A DNA stretch of 64,000 nt, taken from Liriodendron chinense. Lineage: Eukaryota > Streptophyta > Magnoliopsida > Magnoliales > Magnoliaceae. Both the position numbers and the translations under genes were made by a program. A model generated the notes under the pieces. That model searched no databases, was not told the DNA's origin, and saw only the letters and a list, made by a program, of their open reading frames with translations. Positions 46,816-58,502 of this stretch are shown here, one piece after another. The number at the start of each line of letters is the position of its first letter. Position 1 is the first letter of the stretch. The stretch lies in contig ML058477.1 in NCBI GenBank assembly GCA_003013855.2, positions 4,526,001 to 4,590,000 of the forward strand, written 5' to 3'.

Positions 46816-49055
46816 CATTTACCTCAACCAATAGAAGAGGAAAGATACAGTAAAACCAGCCGCAACATCATGAAGAATATGGGCTTCTATTACTCAGAAT
46901 CGACCCCGAATGGGAGAATGTTAGCACCGTTCGAAGAAAACACCGAAGCTTACCAAGGCAGAGAAGGGCTAGCGGCAAAGATGAAGATTAGACACGTCAA
47001 CATGGTAACAATCAGTCCCACAGAAGAGGTGCAGCCACAAGAAGTAGTCGACATCATTCAACCCAGTGCCGCACCCGCACAGATAAAAGACGGGGGACAG
47101 CCCACGATAGATGAGCTTGAAGAAATAAATCTAAGAACCCCAAAGGACCCTAGAAATACATACCTGAGCAAGAATGTCCCAGAAGAAGAGAGGGAGAAAT
47201 ACATCCAACTGTTGAAAGAGAACAAGGATGTGTTTGCTTGGACATACTCAGAAATGCCAGGGCTCAGTCCAATAATTGCGATGCACAAGCTGGGCATCAT
47301 GAAAAGGGAAAAAGGCAGGGCAAGCAACCTCAACGACGATTCCATCTAGACATAGTGCCCAAGATTGAAGAAGAGGTTGAAAAGTTGATTCAAGCTGGAT
47401 TCATCAGGGAACTCAAATACCAGCGATGGATTTCAAATATTGTGCCGGTTAAGAAAAAGAGCGGTCAAATTCGAGTCTACGTAGACTTTCGGAACCTCAA
47501 CGAAGCATGCCCTAAAGATGATTTCCCACTGCCTATCCCAGAACTACTGATTGACAGCACGACAGGATACGCGGTAATGTCCTTCATGGATGGTTACTCG
47601 GGGTACAATCAGATTCGTATGGCCCCGGAGGATGAAGAATCGATGGCCTTCCGTACGACATTGGGCATATACTGCTACCGTGTAATGCCGTTTGGGTTGA
47701 AAAATGCAGGGGCAACATATCAGCGCGCGATGCAAGTAATCTTCCAGGACATGATGCATAAGCACGTCGAATGCTACGTAGACAATCTGGTAGTGAGGTC
47801 GGCCGAGCATGAGCAGCATAGAGAGCATCTACGGCAAGTGTTTCAAAGACTGATAAAGAAAAGCCTCCGTATGAACCCGTTGAAATGCGCGTTCGGAGTT
47901 TCCTTTGGCAAGTTCTTGGGGTTTGTTATCAGACACTGAGGCATAGAAATTGACCCGACGAAGATTAAGGCAATCAAAGAGATGCCACATCCGAAGAACC
48001 TCAAAGAGCTGAAAAGCTTCCAAAGCCGGGTTGCTTACTTAAAAAGATTCATCTCAAATTTATCTGGCCGCTGTTAGCCATTTTCATGCCTCAACAAGAA
48101 AGGAGTACAATTTGAGTGGAATGATGCTTGCCAGAAAGCGTTCGACTCTCTGAAAGACCTGCTTGAAAAATCTCCAGTCTTTACAGCACCGATCAAAGGG
48201 GAACCACTAATCCTCTATATTGCAGTTGGCAAAAATTCACTGGGGCCCCTTTTAGCCCAGAAGAACGAAGAAGGAAAGGAAAGCGCACTCTATTACTTGA
48301 GCCGCACACTAGTGAGAGCCGAGTTTAACTACTCAGCGATCGAAAAAAATTATCTGGCATTAATCTTCGCCGTCAAGAAACTCAGACATTACTGTCTCTC
48401 TCACCAGATAACATTGATATCCAAAGCGGATCCTCTCAAGTTTCTCATGAACAGACCCATGTTGTCTGGGCGGTTGGCCAAGTGGGCCCTTCTCTTGTCA
48501 GAATTCGACGTGACATACATGTCGGCTCGGGCTATCAAAGGACAAGCAATTGTAGATTTCCTTGCTGCACATCCAGTACCGAGCGGTGAAGAAATAGAAT
48601 ATGACCTCCTAGATGATCAGGTTATGGCAGTTAACGAAGCACGCCATTGGGAGATGTATTTCGATGGTGCGGCCAGAGCGATAGGGTTAGGGGCAGGAGT
48701 TATATTCATTAGTCCGCAAGGGGACTTGTTACCCTATTCATTCACGATAGTCCCGGCATGCACCAACAACGAAGCAGAGTACCAGGCTCTTATCATCGGG
48801 TTAAAATTGGCCCTGGAAATGCAGATCAAGGAAATATGTATCTATGGAGACTCTAGGCTTGTCATCGGACAACTGACGACAGAATACGAAGTCCGCAAAC
48901 CCGAGTTATCTCTCTATTGCCATCAAGCGCAGTCAATGTTTGACCAGTTTCGGAACAGTAGTATCTCACACATACCGAGACATGAGAATGTACAAGCAGA
49001 TGCACTCGCTAGTTTAGCCGCTGCTTTGGCTAACCCTGGGGGCAGCCCGCTTTAG
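46816..49055 (+). pseudogene. G reverse transcriptase, RNase H and second RNase H
   Basis: A linker in one frame (46,816-about 47,315: NMGFYYSES, NKDVFAWTYSEMPGL) shifts once into the frame that carries everything to 50,402. RT shows EEVEKLIQAGFIREL, RVYVDFRNLNEACPKDDFPLP, SFMDGYSGYNQI and FGLKNAGATYQRAM. The active site reads YVDN instead of YVDD (Asn codon 47,784-47,786). Stops follow at 47,937 (TGA) and 48,075 (TAG). RNase H continues (YLSRTLVRAEFNYS, KGQAIVDFLAAHP), then the second RNase H (YFDGAARAIGLGAG, NNEAEYQAL, YGDSRLVIGQL, NVQADALASLA), ending TAG at 49,053. This copy cannot have active RT as written. Confidence 0.88.
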
Positions 49056-49094
49056 GTAACAATTGAAGAAAGAAGAATTCTGCCGACGACCGCG

Positions 49095-50402
49095 TTGCGC
49101 AGTGGAGAATTGAGTGCCAATCCCGTTTGTTGCTTCGAGATTACAGAGGAAGATGATTGGAGAAAATCATTCATCGATTATCTGAAGTACAGATTTCTAC
49201 CGGAGGATCCCAAAACGCACACACAAGTCAGAAGACGCGCCAGTTCATTCATACTCCAGAATGACGTGCTTTACAAACGGTCCTATGAAGGAGTACTAAT
49301 GCGATGTCTAACCCAAGGCGAAGCACATGATACACTGAAAGAAGTTCACGGAGGAGAATGTGGTGCTCACCAGGGAGGGAAGAATTTACATCATCGTGTG
49401 CAACACATGGGTTACTACTGGCCTGCTATGACGAAAGACGCAATATAATACATAAAGAAGTGTCACCAGTGTCAAATCCATGCCAATATCATACATTCAC
49501 CACCGGAAGAATTGCATCAGTCGGTGATGTCCTGGCCTTTCGCAGCCTGGGGCATGGATGTGATCGGGCCGATTAGTCCACCATCCTCCCAGGGGCATTA
49601 ATACATCCTTGCAGCAATTGATTACTTCTCCAAATGGGTTGAAGCAACTGCCTTGAGAAATGTGAAAGGCAGACACGTCGAAGGTTTCATCCGACACACC
49701 ATATTGTACCGACATGGTATCCTTGAGAGAATTACCACGGACAATGGAACACCTTTCAAGAATGCTACTATCGATAAGCTATGCGCAAAATTCAAGATCA
49801 AGAATTGTTATTCATCACCTTATTACCCCCCTACGAACGGATTGGCCGAGGCATTCAACAAGACTATCGTGAAGATTTTGAAGAAGACAGTGGCAAAAAA
49901 TAAGGACTGGGACAGACGATTACCCGAAGTATTATGGGCATATCGAACTACGCACCGCACAGCCACTCGAGCTACACCCTATTCACTGGAGTACGGTATA
50001 GAAGCTGTGATCCCAATGAAAATCTAAGTTGAATCGCTACGAGTCGCACTTCGGCACTCCTTGACAACCGAGCACAATGCCAAGATCAGAATGGCCGAAC
50101 TTGATGATTTAGATGAAAAGAGGCTCGCTGCCCAATAAAGGCTCGAAAGGTATCAAAAGCAAATTTCAGCCGCGTACGATAAGCGTGTCAGGGGCAGATC
50201 ATTCAAGAAGGGTGATCTCGTGCTAATGATGAAGCGTTCGGCACCGACCCAAGGACCGAAAAGTAAATTCGACCTGAAATGGGATCCCGTCTGCATCATC
50301 GATGAAGTATATTCCAATGGAGCCTATCGAGTAATAGATTGCAAAGGACAGGGCATCAATTCGTTGGTGAATGGCCGATTTTTGAAAAGATATTACACTT
50401 AA
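49095..50402 (+). pseudogene. G integrase with in-frame stops
   Basis: The zinc-binding part (EVHGGECGAHQGG, then CHQCQIH) precedes the core. GMDVIGP holds the first Asp, ITTDNGTPF the second, and NGLAEAFNK the Glu with exact 35-residue spacing, so the DDE triad is intact. LPEVLWAYRTT and a C-terminal NGAYRVIDCKG section follow, ending RYYT. In-frame TAA codons occur at 49,446, 49,599, 50,025 and 50,136, with no frameshift from 49,095 to 50,402. Confidence 0.87.
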
Positions 50403-50835
50403 ACATAGGCTTATCGTTGCATGTTGTAAACACCCCAGTAGAGGGAAAGTGTAATAAAGTAGACACCAAAAGAAAGGATACCATACAATGATTAAATCAA
50501 AATACTAATCATCTACTTTGTGCTTGCACATGTATCGGAAAGGTCGTTAAGGCTCAGAACACGTCGGGTATGGCAACCTGCACCTTTTCGAGACCATTGA
50601 GAATCGGGATAAACCCCAAACCAAGACTCAGTTACATCTTCGTTCACATGAGTATAAGTTTGAGTCCTAAGAGGGGGACGTTCCTTTCCAAATGGCACAA
50701 TCTATTTGCATTCAAACTCAAATGAAAGGGCATATAGGTTAGAGACACAACATAAATTTAGAACTACAATAGTATACATATTGTTACAACATTCATTACA
50801 ACATGTTCTAAAATACAAATAGAAGTCATTACAGC
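50403..50835. other. Spacer between G pol and the antisense ORF
   Basis: About 0.43 kb, with no gene or motif recognised. It lies between two convergent coding units, so it may carry both 3' ends. Confidence 0.5.
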
Positions 50836-51183
50836 TTAACCGTCTAGAGTTCTCAAACATTGTTCTAATAGGTTAACTGCAGATTCTTCAATCGCCTTCT
50901 GTTTTGCCTCAACCTCGGCCAAAACCCGGGCAGAGTCGGGAGTGTCCTGAAGAGACTGCTTCAGCTTTGTAACTTGTGCCCTCACGGCATTACACTTCGC
51001 CTCATGTTGATCGATGGAGGACTGCAGGCGTGCCTTCTGACCGCTGAACTTCAAAAGTTTGAGATGGACGACAGAATGTTCGGCTCGTAATCGGGCCATC
51101 TCATTTTCAATCTCCGTGAGATGGCCACTAGCCTCTTGGTATTCCGCATCAACAGCCTGCCAATCCTTCTTTACTGCAGCCAC
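50836..51183 (-). pseudogene. G antisense coiled-coil ORF, 5' end cut off by A2
   Basis: 115 residues on the strand opposite pol, rich in Glu, Ala, Gln and Leu with heptad-like spacing (YQEASGHLTEIENEMARLR, QKARLQSSIDQHEAK, VTKLKQSL), ending LEQCLRTLDG and a stop. Its position between pol and the missing 3' LTR, its orientation and its coiled coil match the C-terminal half of the D antisense gene. The A2 LTR starts at 51,184, so the N-terminal part should be beyond the right edge of the window. Confidence 0.6.
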
Positions 51184-52247
51184 TGTTGAGCCTCCAATTT
51201 CTACATTTGCCGACCCATTACATCACATTATATGCATGGTTTTCATGTTTAAAGACTAATCTAATACATGTTTTTGTGATTATAGGAATGAGAGGAAGAT
51301 TTCACCAATTCATGGTTAAAAGAGTCACTTTGTATGCATTGAAGATCAATAGAACAAGTACCAAAAGGTGGAGGAAAGAAGCAAGAAAGAAAGAGAAGAG
51401 AAAAATAAGAAAATCTGATTTTTTTGCCTTAGACCTGTCTGTAGACCGGTCGCTAGACCGGTCGCCAGACCGGTAGCCAGACAGGTCGACAGACAGGTCT
51501 ATAGTGTAATTTTTGGGCTGTTTTTTTTCTTCTTAGACCGGTCGCGAGACAGGTCGAAGGTGCTCCAGAAACTCCGATTTTCAAGGCCAAGTTTCCAAAT
51601 TGCGAGAGGACTCCATGGATTCTCGAAGTTTCCAAGTTTGTACGGGATTTCTCTTATAAAAGGCCACCTCCACTCTCTTTCTGAGGCATCTAGCAACGTG
51701 GGGAGCAAAGAGATCAAGACCTAGGAGGCTTCCTAGCCTCTTACAACTAGTTTTCTTCTTCTTCTAGTTCTAGTTTATAGTTTTTAATGTTTTCCTTTAG
51801 CTAACCTCTTAGCTAGACCTAAGAGGTGAAGTTTGTAGTTTGTTTCAATGCTTTAATTCGTTTCTCCAAGTACCCTTTACTTTAATTTTGGATTTTCAAT
51901 TCTAGTTTGAATAAAGTTTGGTTTTTTAGAAGTTTTGTGAGAGTTTGTGTACTCCAGACATGAGTTCCTTTCAATTCTCTGAGATTACCATGATTGGGTT
52001 GTTTGAATTCGAATTGTAGTAACCCTTGAGCATGCCATAGTCTCTTGGCATGGCTATTACTCCGAAAGCTACAAGTTCAAGTTCTATGTGCTTCATTAGA
52101 ACTAGAAATCTGATTTCCAGATTTAAGTGGGACTATTTGTGCTTGAATGCTATATCCTCCAATTAGATGAGAGATAGGACTTTGATTCTAATTGTGTTAT
52201 GCTTGGATGAATGGATTGGCATTGGACTACTACAAGTGGATCCTTGA
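51184..52247 (+). repeat. A2 5' LTR, first part (rest at 60,229-60,408)
   Basis: TGTTGAGCCTCC start; joined with 60,229-60,408 it totals about 1.24 kb ending CGAACA. It has a GACCGGTC-type cluster at 51,433-51,556 (12-bp spacing AGACCGGTCGCC) and TATAAAAGG at 51,655-51,663. Confidence 0.88.
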
Positions 52248-53921
52248 TGTTCACTCCCCAAGTGTAGGGTTGTGAAGTAGTAATAATTCGAAAAGACCGA
52301 GTATCGTTCCCACAGAGATTTATGAATGGGTATTCTCAGATTTTGTCTGAAACAACTAGTAATTAAGAACCTATTAAGAACTAAAGCTAGAAAATAGTGA
52401 TTTGGTTTTAAACAGTGAATGTGTAAGGTAATATCAATCTAAAAAGGCACTAGAGCGCCAAGGATCCACTGTTGATAAGTTTCAATGCATCAACACAACT
52501 AGGTCTCTCATAACTCAATTGGAATCGAATTCATATCTCTATCCGATTGGAATATAGAGCGGTTCAATTAGTAATTATCCAAAACAAGTGCTTATTCATT
52601 GATTTGATTCCCACAACAATGCTTAGGCCTTGGGCACACTCAATTGTGTAGACCAAGCCTCTTTCCAATCTAGTTGAGATTCATTACCATAGCCTTCATC
52701 AAATCTTGTCACTAGACTTGATTACAACTAATGATTAGAACTCTAATTAAATCAAAATCAATCAACAAACAATTATTTCAGATTACTACAAAAGATAAGA
52801 ACTTTAGTTGAGTGAGTTCCCACATGAAAATCAGGCCGTTGTACACAAGGCAATCAAAGGGTCTACCATGCCCGGAGTCGATGATAGATCAATGAACTAC
52901 ACAAGCATAAACAATGCTCAGAAGCTAAATTACTAAGTTAGGATCACTAAGAATCACATGAGCCCGGAGTCATCAAGAGATCAAAGTAAAAACCCAACTA
53001 GTACTTGATTCAAACTCACATTAACTAAAATTCATCAATTAAATCATAAAAAGGAAACCTAGGTTGTATCAATCCATCAAAAACAAATCAAAAGCTTCAC
53101 CTCTTAGCCCTAACTAAGAGGTTTTAGTTCATCTCTAACATCCTTGAACTAAAAGCCTCAAAAACATAAAAAACTACAAAAACAGGAAGAAAACTAAGAA
53201 AACTTGAAGTAGAATCTGTCTCCCAAGCAATCCCCACGTCTTAGCATGCCCTGGTATGAAGGGAAGAAGTCCTTTTATAGCTTGGAGGTGTCCTTTGCGT
53301 AAGAAACTTCCAGATTTCGCGTAAAAGGATGCACTTGCGCAGAGAATTTTCGCGCCCGAAAATAGAAAGTTGCTGTTTTGTATGGCCGACCGGTCGGACG
53401 ACCGGTCGGACTAGCCTGGCCGACAGGTCACGACTAGTCGGACCTGTTTGTTGATAGCGTCCAGCGAGTGCAGTGGATAAGTGACCTGCTGGCCGACCGG
53501 TCTTGACCGACCGGTCACGACCGGTCGGACCTTGTATTCCTCTGTCCAGTAACTCCAAATGTGTGGCCGACCGGTCACAACCGGTCTGGCTCCCTTGGCC
53601 GACCGGTCGGACGACTGGTCTAAACCCTTTTTCTTCTTCATTCTTTCTTTGTTTCTTCTTTTCTCTTCTCTCCTTGCTTTGTCTTTCTTTAGTCCTCTTT
53701 CAACCTTCATCCAATGGCTCTGAATAGCCCCTTTTAGTCTTCAATGCTTGGTTCTATAATCTTTAGTGTATATAAAACGCTCTATTTAGCCTTCAATTGG
53801 TGAAATCTCCATCTTGTTCCTATAATCACAAATCATGCATTAGAGTAGTCCTTTAAACATGTAAACCGTGCATAATGAGTGATGAATTAGGGTTAGAATA
53901 TGCACAATTAAGAGCTCAACA
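52248..53921 (-). repeat. F 3' LTR (1,674 bp)
   Basis: 3' in element orientation, since the polypurine tract (TTGGGGGGTG, plus 53,922-53,931) abuts its start. It has a GACCGGTC cluster at 53,387-53,625 and a minus-strand TATAAAAGG at 53,279-53,271. Confidence 0.92.
53387..53625. repeat. GACCGGTC palindrome cluster in the F LTR (second copy 59,668-59,922)
   Basis: Dense GACCGGTCGGAC and GGCCGACCGGTCACGACC units; the palindrome makes strand irrelevant. It lies upstream of the LTR TATA in element orientation. The two LTR copies differ by unit changes. Confidence 0.85.
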
Positions 53922-53935
53922 CACCCCCCAACCAG

Positions 53936-54847
53936 CATTTTGCTAGTCCCGATCAAAACATGCGTGAAACAAGTTTCATTTTCCAAAACCCAACTCCCCT
54001 CTAGAAACTATTCTTCTATACATACTAAGACACACAAGCATAAAAATAAGAGAAATTAGGTGATAGAGGTTGAAACCTTAAACTCTCAGAACATAATAAG
54101 TGTTTATATGAAATTCCCGCTGATTGATTGATTAAATAGAAGAACTTGAACAAATTCAACCTAGTGTGCATAGTGAAGGTTCATCTCATGAGTTTCCGGG
54201 ATTATCTTCTTCATGAATCAACTAAACTATAGATCTCAAGGTACGTAGAGCAACAACAAGCCTATGACAGGAATTTGCCTTACCGTCTTTCCGATGACTT
54301 TCACACTACGTCCTATTTTCAGCTTTGGTTACGGTTAGACCATCCCCCGGTTGGTAGTAGGTAGCCCTAATTGGAATTTTCCACCATTTTCCATCATTCC
54401 CAATTTCATCCTTCCTTTTCCTTTTTCTTTTACATTAGATAGGATTTTTAGAAATCCATATCTTTCGTTATTTTCCCATGGACAAGGATGGACAAAGTAC
54501 CCCGGCTTGGTTTCTCAATACCTTAAATCAAGGTCTAGTTGATCCACAAATCACATAATCCTTTCAAATCATGAAAATCGTGTAATGTGAACTAGGTGCG
54601 AAAGGTGTTCAAATTTTCTATCAATCATAAAAATAGGTGAATTCACATATAAAACCATTATATTAAGAGAAGTTCAAAGCTTGCAACATCCCTCACTTCG
54701 TATCTCCTCTTCTTATACTCATGCTATCTCGAATGCATAGAATCAAAGTTTTCCAAAAGAGTTTTGAATTTAAGAAAAATCAAAAAATTTCTACATCATT
54801 GCTCGAAATGTCACAAAGGCTAGTAGATTCATCTAAGGAATCTCTCT
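53936..54847 (-). other. F 3' non-coding region
   Basis: About 0.9 kb, collinear with the A1 and A2 3' non-coding regions, without a credible gene. Confidence 0.6.
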
Positions 54848-54885
54848 CACCCCCTAACCAAAACTTTACATTGTCCTCAATGTAA
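54848..54885 (-). promoter_or_regulatory. Hairpin plus internal G-run in F
   Basis: TTACATTG-AGGA-CAATGTAA on the minus strand (54,885-54,866), perfect stems, followed by GGTTAGGGGGTG (54,859-54,848). Same order and spacing as in A1 and A2. Confidence 0.6.
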
Positions 54886-55074
54886 GAATGTATACAATAA
54901 GTGCAACCATGAGAGCAATGACAAAACAAAAAAGAGAGTGAGAAAGAGAGATATCACCTGAAGCATATATTTCATGGCAAGATTAGCTTTTGGAGATGGA
55001 TTACTTTACAAATAAATCAACTATCAAAGCAAATCCTAATGGGAAAGCATTCTAGAAAATCATCCTCCGTCAGA

Positions 55075-55602
55075 CTAGGAGGTTAATCCCAACAACTCAT
55101 CCAAAAGCATAAAATCAAGCAGAATCATTAGATGGATCAAAAGGTTTCGCAGTAAGGTCATCCAATATCCTGCTTTACAATGTACATGTGTGTGAGTGAT
55201 CGAGATAAGCCACTCAAAATCCCAAAAAGGAATTTCAGCAGGTTCCTTAATGTTTTCACCACATGTATAAGAGGAGACATCATCATATTTATCAGAAAAA
55301 ATATGTCTCCATTCAGATTTTCCTGGGCAGTGATATTGCAAGTAAGGATCATCCCAGGGTTGGTGGAGTTCGGTATGCATGATCCACAAAGGTGTGGAAA
55401 TATGAATTGATTTCTCAGCACAAAAAATTGTTGTTTCCACATCCTTCTCTCGGCTAATGTCATATGCCGATACCGACTCTAAAAGTGTGACCATATCCCT
55501 TATCATATCATCGTTCTTATCAAGGGAGTAAGTCACATCTTCGTCTAAGTGACCGGAGTAAAAAGGTGAGAGGGATTCATCTTCCACAATAGAATTGATC
55601 AT
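55075..55602 (-). CDS. F tail protein, homologous to the A tail
   Basis: 175 residues from the start at 55,602, continuing in frame from an acidic stretch (EDEDEEVHEIN) downstream of the protease. Landmarks shared with A: DDMIRDMVTLLESVSA (A2: DEMIKELDILLDTVSA), then ISTPLWI, WDDPYL, HIFS, THVHCKAGYWMTLLRNLL. The C-terminus is a Leu/Met-rich stretch that could be a membrane-proximal or amphipathic helix. It occupies the place where an autonomous element would continue into RT. It may derive in part from the protease-RT linker, but I cannot match the WDDP-to-RNLL part to any family I know. Confidence 0.55.
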   Translation of the reverse strand: MINSIVEDESLSPFYSGHLDEDVTYSLDKNDDMIRDMVTLLESVSAYDISREKDVETTIFCAEKSIHISTPLWIMHTELHQPWDDPYLQYHCPGKSEWRHIFSDKYDDVSSYTCGENIKEPAEIPFWDFEWLISITHTHVHCKAGYWMTLLRNLLIHLMILLDFMLLDELLGLTS

Positions 55603-55604
55603 AT

Positions 55605-56970
55605 TTATTTCGTGGACCTCCTCATCTTCATCCTCTTGTTGATCGTCATATTGCCAAAAGACATTTGTATGACCCCACTCCTACAATTGATGATAGAGTT
55701 TGATGTAGCTAGGAATGGACGGCCAAGTATGACAGGAATTTGAGGACCAAATATTAACCATGGGTCATGTGTCCAAGACAATAAAGTCCACCGGGTAGTA
55801 GATTTTGTCAACTTGGACAAAAACGTCCTCAATCACCCCTCTCGGAATACGAATCGATCGGTCAGCAAGTTGTAATGTGGTTTTGGTGGGTTTTAATTCA
55901 CCTAAACCCAATTGTTCATAGACCGAAAAGGGGATTAAGTTCACACTTGCCCCTAGATCGAGTAGAGCATGTTTCACCCGGTAATCTCCAATTATGCATG
56001 ATATTGTCGGACAACCGGGATCTTTGTATTTCTTGGGCATCCCATGGTTGATAATGGCACTTACGTTCTCTGTCAAAAATGCCTTCTTTTGCACGTGTAT
56101 TTTTCTTTTCACCGTGCAAATGTCTTTTAAGAATTTAGCATATGACGGTATTTGTTTAATGGCATCCAACAATGGGATGTTGATTTTGACTTGCTTGAAA
56201 ACCTTCAAAAATTCCTGATATTTATCTTGAGGTTTGGCTAAAATCAAGCATTGGGGGAATGGAGCAACGGGCCTATATTCTTTCAATGGTTCTTTTTCAT
56301 TCATGGCGGTGCTAGGTCCATCATCCTCTTTGGAAGATACCGGATCATTAGGCGTTGAAACCTTCAACGGATCAGATTTTTCAATAATTTTACCACTTCT
56401 AAGAGTGGTGATGGCCTTAGCATGTTCCATGTGTTGGTCAGAAGAAATAGGCATGCTTATTTCGCATCGAGGTTTTGGATTTGGTATAGGTTGGGCTGGA
56501 AGAATCCCTTCCCTTGCCTTTAAGCGAGCCTTGATTTCCTCCACCGAATTTTTAAGCTCAAGCATTATCGTATGGTTGGATTGATTTATTTGAGCTTGAC
56601 CTTCCATGAATGCTTTCAAAGTATCTTCTATAGGCATTTGAGGTGGGGCCATAGGAATTTGCATTGGGGGCCCCCTTTGAGGATTATTTTGATTAGCCGT
56701 GTTTCCATTCGCCCAATTGAAGTTAGGGTTATTTCTCCAACTAGAATTGTTCGTGTTTGAATTTGGAGTACTAAAAGGTCGTTGATAACTATTCAAAGCA
56801 GTCGATTGTTCAAATAAAAGTTCTCGAAACGCATAGATTGTTGGACAATCCGGCGTTTGATGCACATTGAAAGCACAAATACCACAAATAGTTTCAACGG
56901 CCCCCCTTTGTTGGGTTGTGTCCACTTTCTTTAGTTCCATCTCCTCGACTTTTCGTATGAGTTTAGCCAC
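55605..56970 (-). pseudogene. F gag C-terminus and retropepsin
   Basis: The frame 56,970-55,765 has a zinc-knuckle-like CGICAFNVHQTPDCP, the Asn-rich SSWRNNPNFNWANG section of Athila-type gag, ITTLRSGK, and the retropepsin core HALLDLGASVNLIPFSVY followed by FVQVDKIYYPVDFIVLDT. The active site reads DLGAS, usual for Athila-like protease. A frame change at about 55,765-55,770 leads to IPVILGRPFLATSNSIINC (55,832-55,605), the close of the domain. The original frame resumes downstream in the acidic linker to the tail, implying a second, compensating change near 55,665. Confidence 0.8.
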
Positions 56971-57102
56971 TCTAGAACCTAGATCATCTTGCTCATTTAA
57001 AACATAAATTTCTCCCTTTTACTTGGCTTGGGGTTGTTTTGAACTTGTTGGCTTAGATGTATCCCATGCTTGTGTGTTTTCAGCCAACATGTCAAAATAG
57101 TC

Positions 57103-57978
57103 CTAAGCTTCCTCCATTTCCTTGTTCATGAACTCCCCATTGCACATCATCTCCACAAATTGGCGCATGGTTGAGTTTAATCCATCATAGAAGAAACTAA
57201 TCAACCTCCACCGTTCATAGCCATGATGTGGGCATGCGTTTAATAGCTCATTATACCTTTCCCAACATTGGAAAAAGGTTTCTTCTTCTTTTTGGGCGAA
57301 GTTCATTATGGCCCTTCTTAGTGCATTGGTTCGATCAGTAGGGAAGAATTTTTTAAGAAACTCCCTAGTCATCTCAGCCCATGTCCCAATAGACCTTGGC
57401 CTTAAGGAATGTAGCCATGATTTGGCCTTCTCTTTCAAGGAAAAAGGGAATAATTTGAGCTTTATTGTATCTTTGGTCACATTGTCATCGTTTATTGTGG
57501 CAATAACCTCTTCAAATTCCTTAATATGTAGATATGCGCTCTCAGAGTCGAGTCCATGGAATCTAGGAAGAAGTTGGATCAACCCCGGTTTAAAATCAAT
57601 GTGTCCCACATTGTGAGGGAAAATTATGCAAGAGGGAGTACTCGTCCTAGCTGGTTGTAAATAGTCACGTAAAGTTCTAGGTTGAGGTACATCCCCCACT
57701 TCATTCTCATCCAATTCAGTAAGGTTTGGGGCTTGATTTTGATGTTGATTAGCCCCTTGATTTGGTTGATTTTCAGCCATCTCTCTAGTAATTTCAGGAA
57801 AATTCTGACGTTTCCTAGCACGAGGCTCTCTATCAATCCCTTCAATAATTACTCCGTCCCTTACAAGTCGGTTATTATAATTCCGAGCCCAATGTGGCAT
57901 GCAAATCCAAAAAGAGTGAAACAAAAAGGAAAAAGAATTCTTCCTTCCTTTCTTTACTCTTCTCTGAGACCGAAGCAC
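57103..57978 (-). pseudogene. F gag (Athila-type Retrotrans_gag)
   Basis: 291 residues. RTLRDYLQPARTSTPSCIIF precedes the capsid domain (IDFKPGLIQLLPRFHGL, AYLHIKEFEEVIATI, IKLKLFPFSLKEKAKSWLHS, FLKKFFPTDRTNALRRAI, ETFFQCWERYNELLNACPHHG). The frame ends in TAG at 57,105-57,103. The same frame continues (DYFDMLAENTQAWDT) past a second stop near 57,020 into the 56,970 frame, so both stops look like nonsense changes in one gag. The PRTLRDY segment is the motif multiplied in element A. Confidence 0.88.
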
Positions 57979-58502
57979 AAGGTGTCTTGCAATGGCTGAG
58001 CCAGAAGCAAGGATAAAGACCGATTTCTCCTGGTCAATAGGGGTTCAGAGAACTCCCCACCTACTCTTTGAGTCTTTTGAGAAAAGTACAGAAAAAGAAG
58101 AAAGAGGAATAAGATTGAGAAGAGAAATCTCTGAGCACAAGGTGATCCAAGACGGCAGAGCCGACCAATAGGAATCCAGGTGGCACAAGGCCTACCTTTT
58201 AGAGATCCAAAAGGAGTCTCCACCCACTCTACAAGAGATGAATATGATAGGAATAAATAGGAGAAGAAGAAGAGTAAGGTTAGAACAATAAAACCTGATT
58301 TGTGACTTAAGATGCCTACTTCTTCTTCAACTTCCTAAAAATCCCTGAAGTAAACCTATGTTAGAATCCTGCAAAATCAAAGCAAAGCAAGTTAGTATTT
58401 AGAAGAAAACCTACCCTAGAAAGCAAAACAAATCCTAAACCTATCTTAACACAATCTCAACTAAAAATTATTTCAGAAAATTCTAAAAATACCGCATAGA
58501 AA
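57979..58502 (-). other. F leader between PBS and gag
   Basis: About 0.52 kb of 5' untranslated leader; no gene seen. Confidence 0.6.

Larger units (their letters stand above)
40690..51183 (+). mobile_element. Element G: Tat-type Ty3/gypsy, 5' LTR through antisense ORF; the coding member of family B
   Basis: The 5' LTR (40,690-43,070), PBS, gag, PR, RT, two RNase H domains, INT and a minus-strand coiled-coil ORF are present in order. Then A2 is inserted at 51,184; the 3' LTR is off-window. The last 0.7 kb of the LTR matches the B solo LTRs at 8,380-9,023, 9,708-10,900 (inverted) and 32,280-33,186, and the LTR start TGTTGGGG is shared, so B solo LTRs derive from this family. The reading frames are disabled by many stops. 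Confidence 0.88.

Noticed and set aside
53241..53710. Arg/Pro/Val-rich frames (RPVVTGRP repeats), also at 59,615-59,880 and 2,082-2,297
   Set aside because: They are readings of the GACCGGTC clusters, present in several frames and on both strands as expected for a palindromic repeat.
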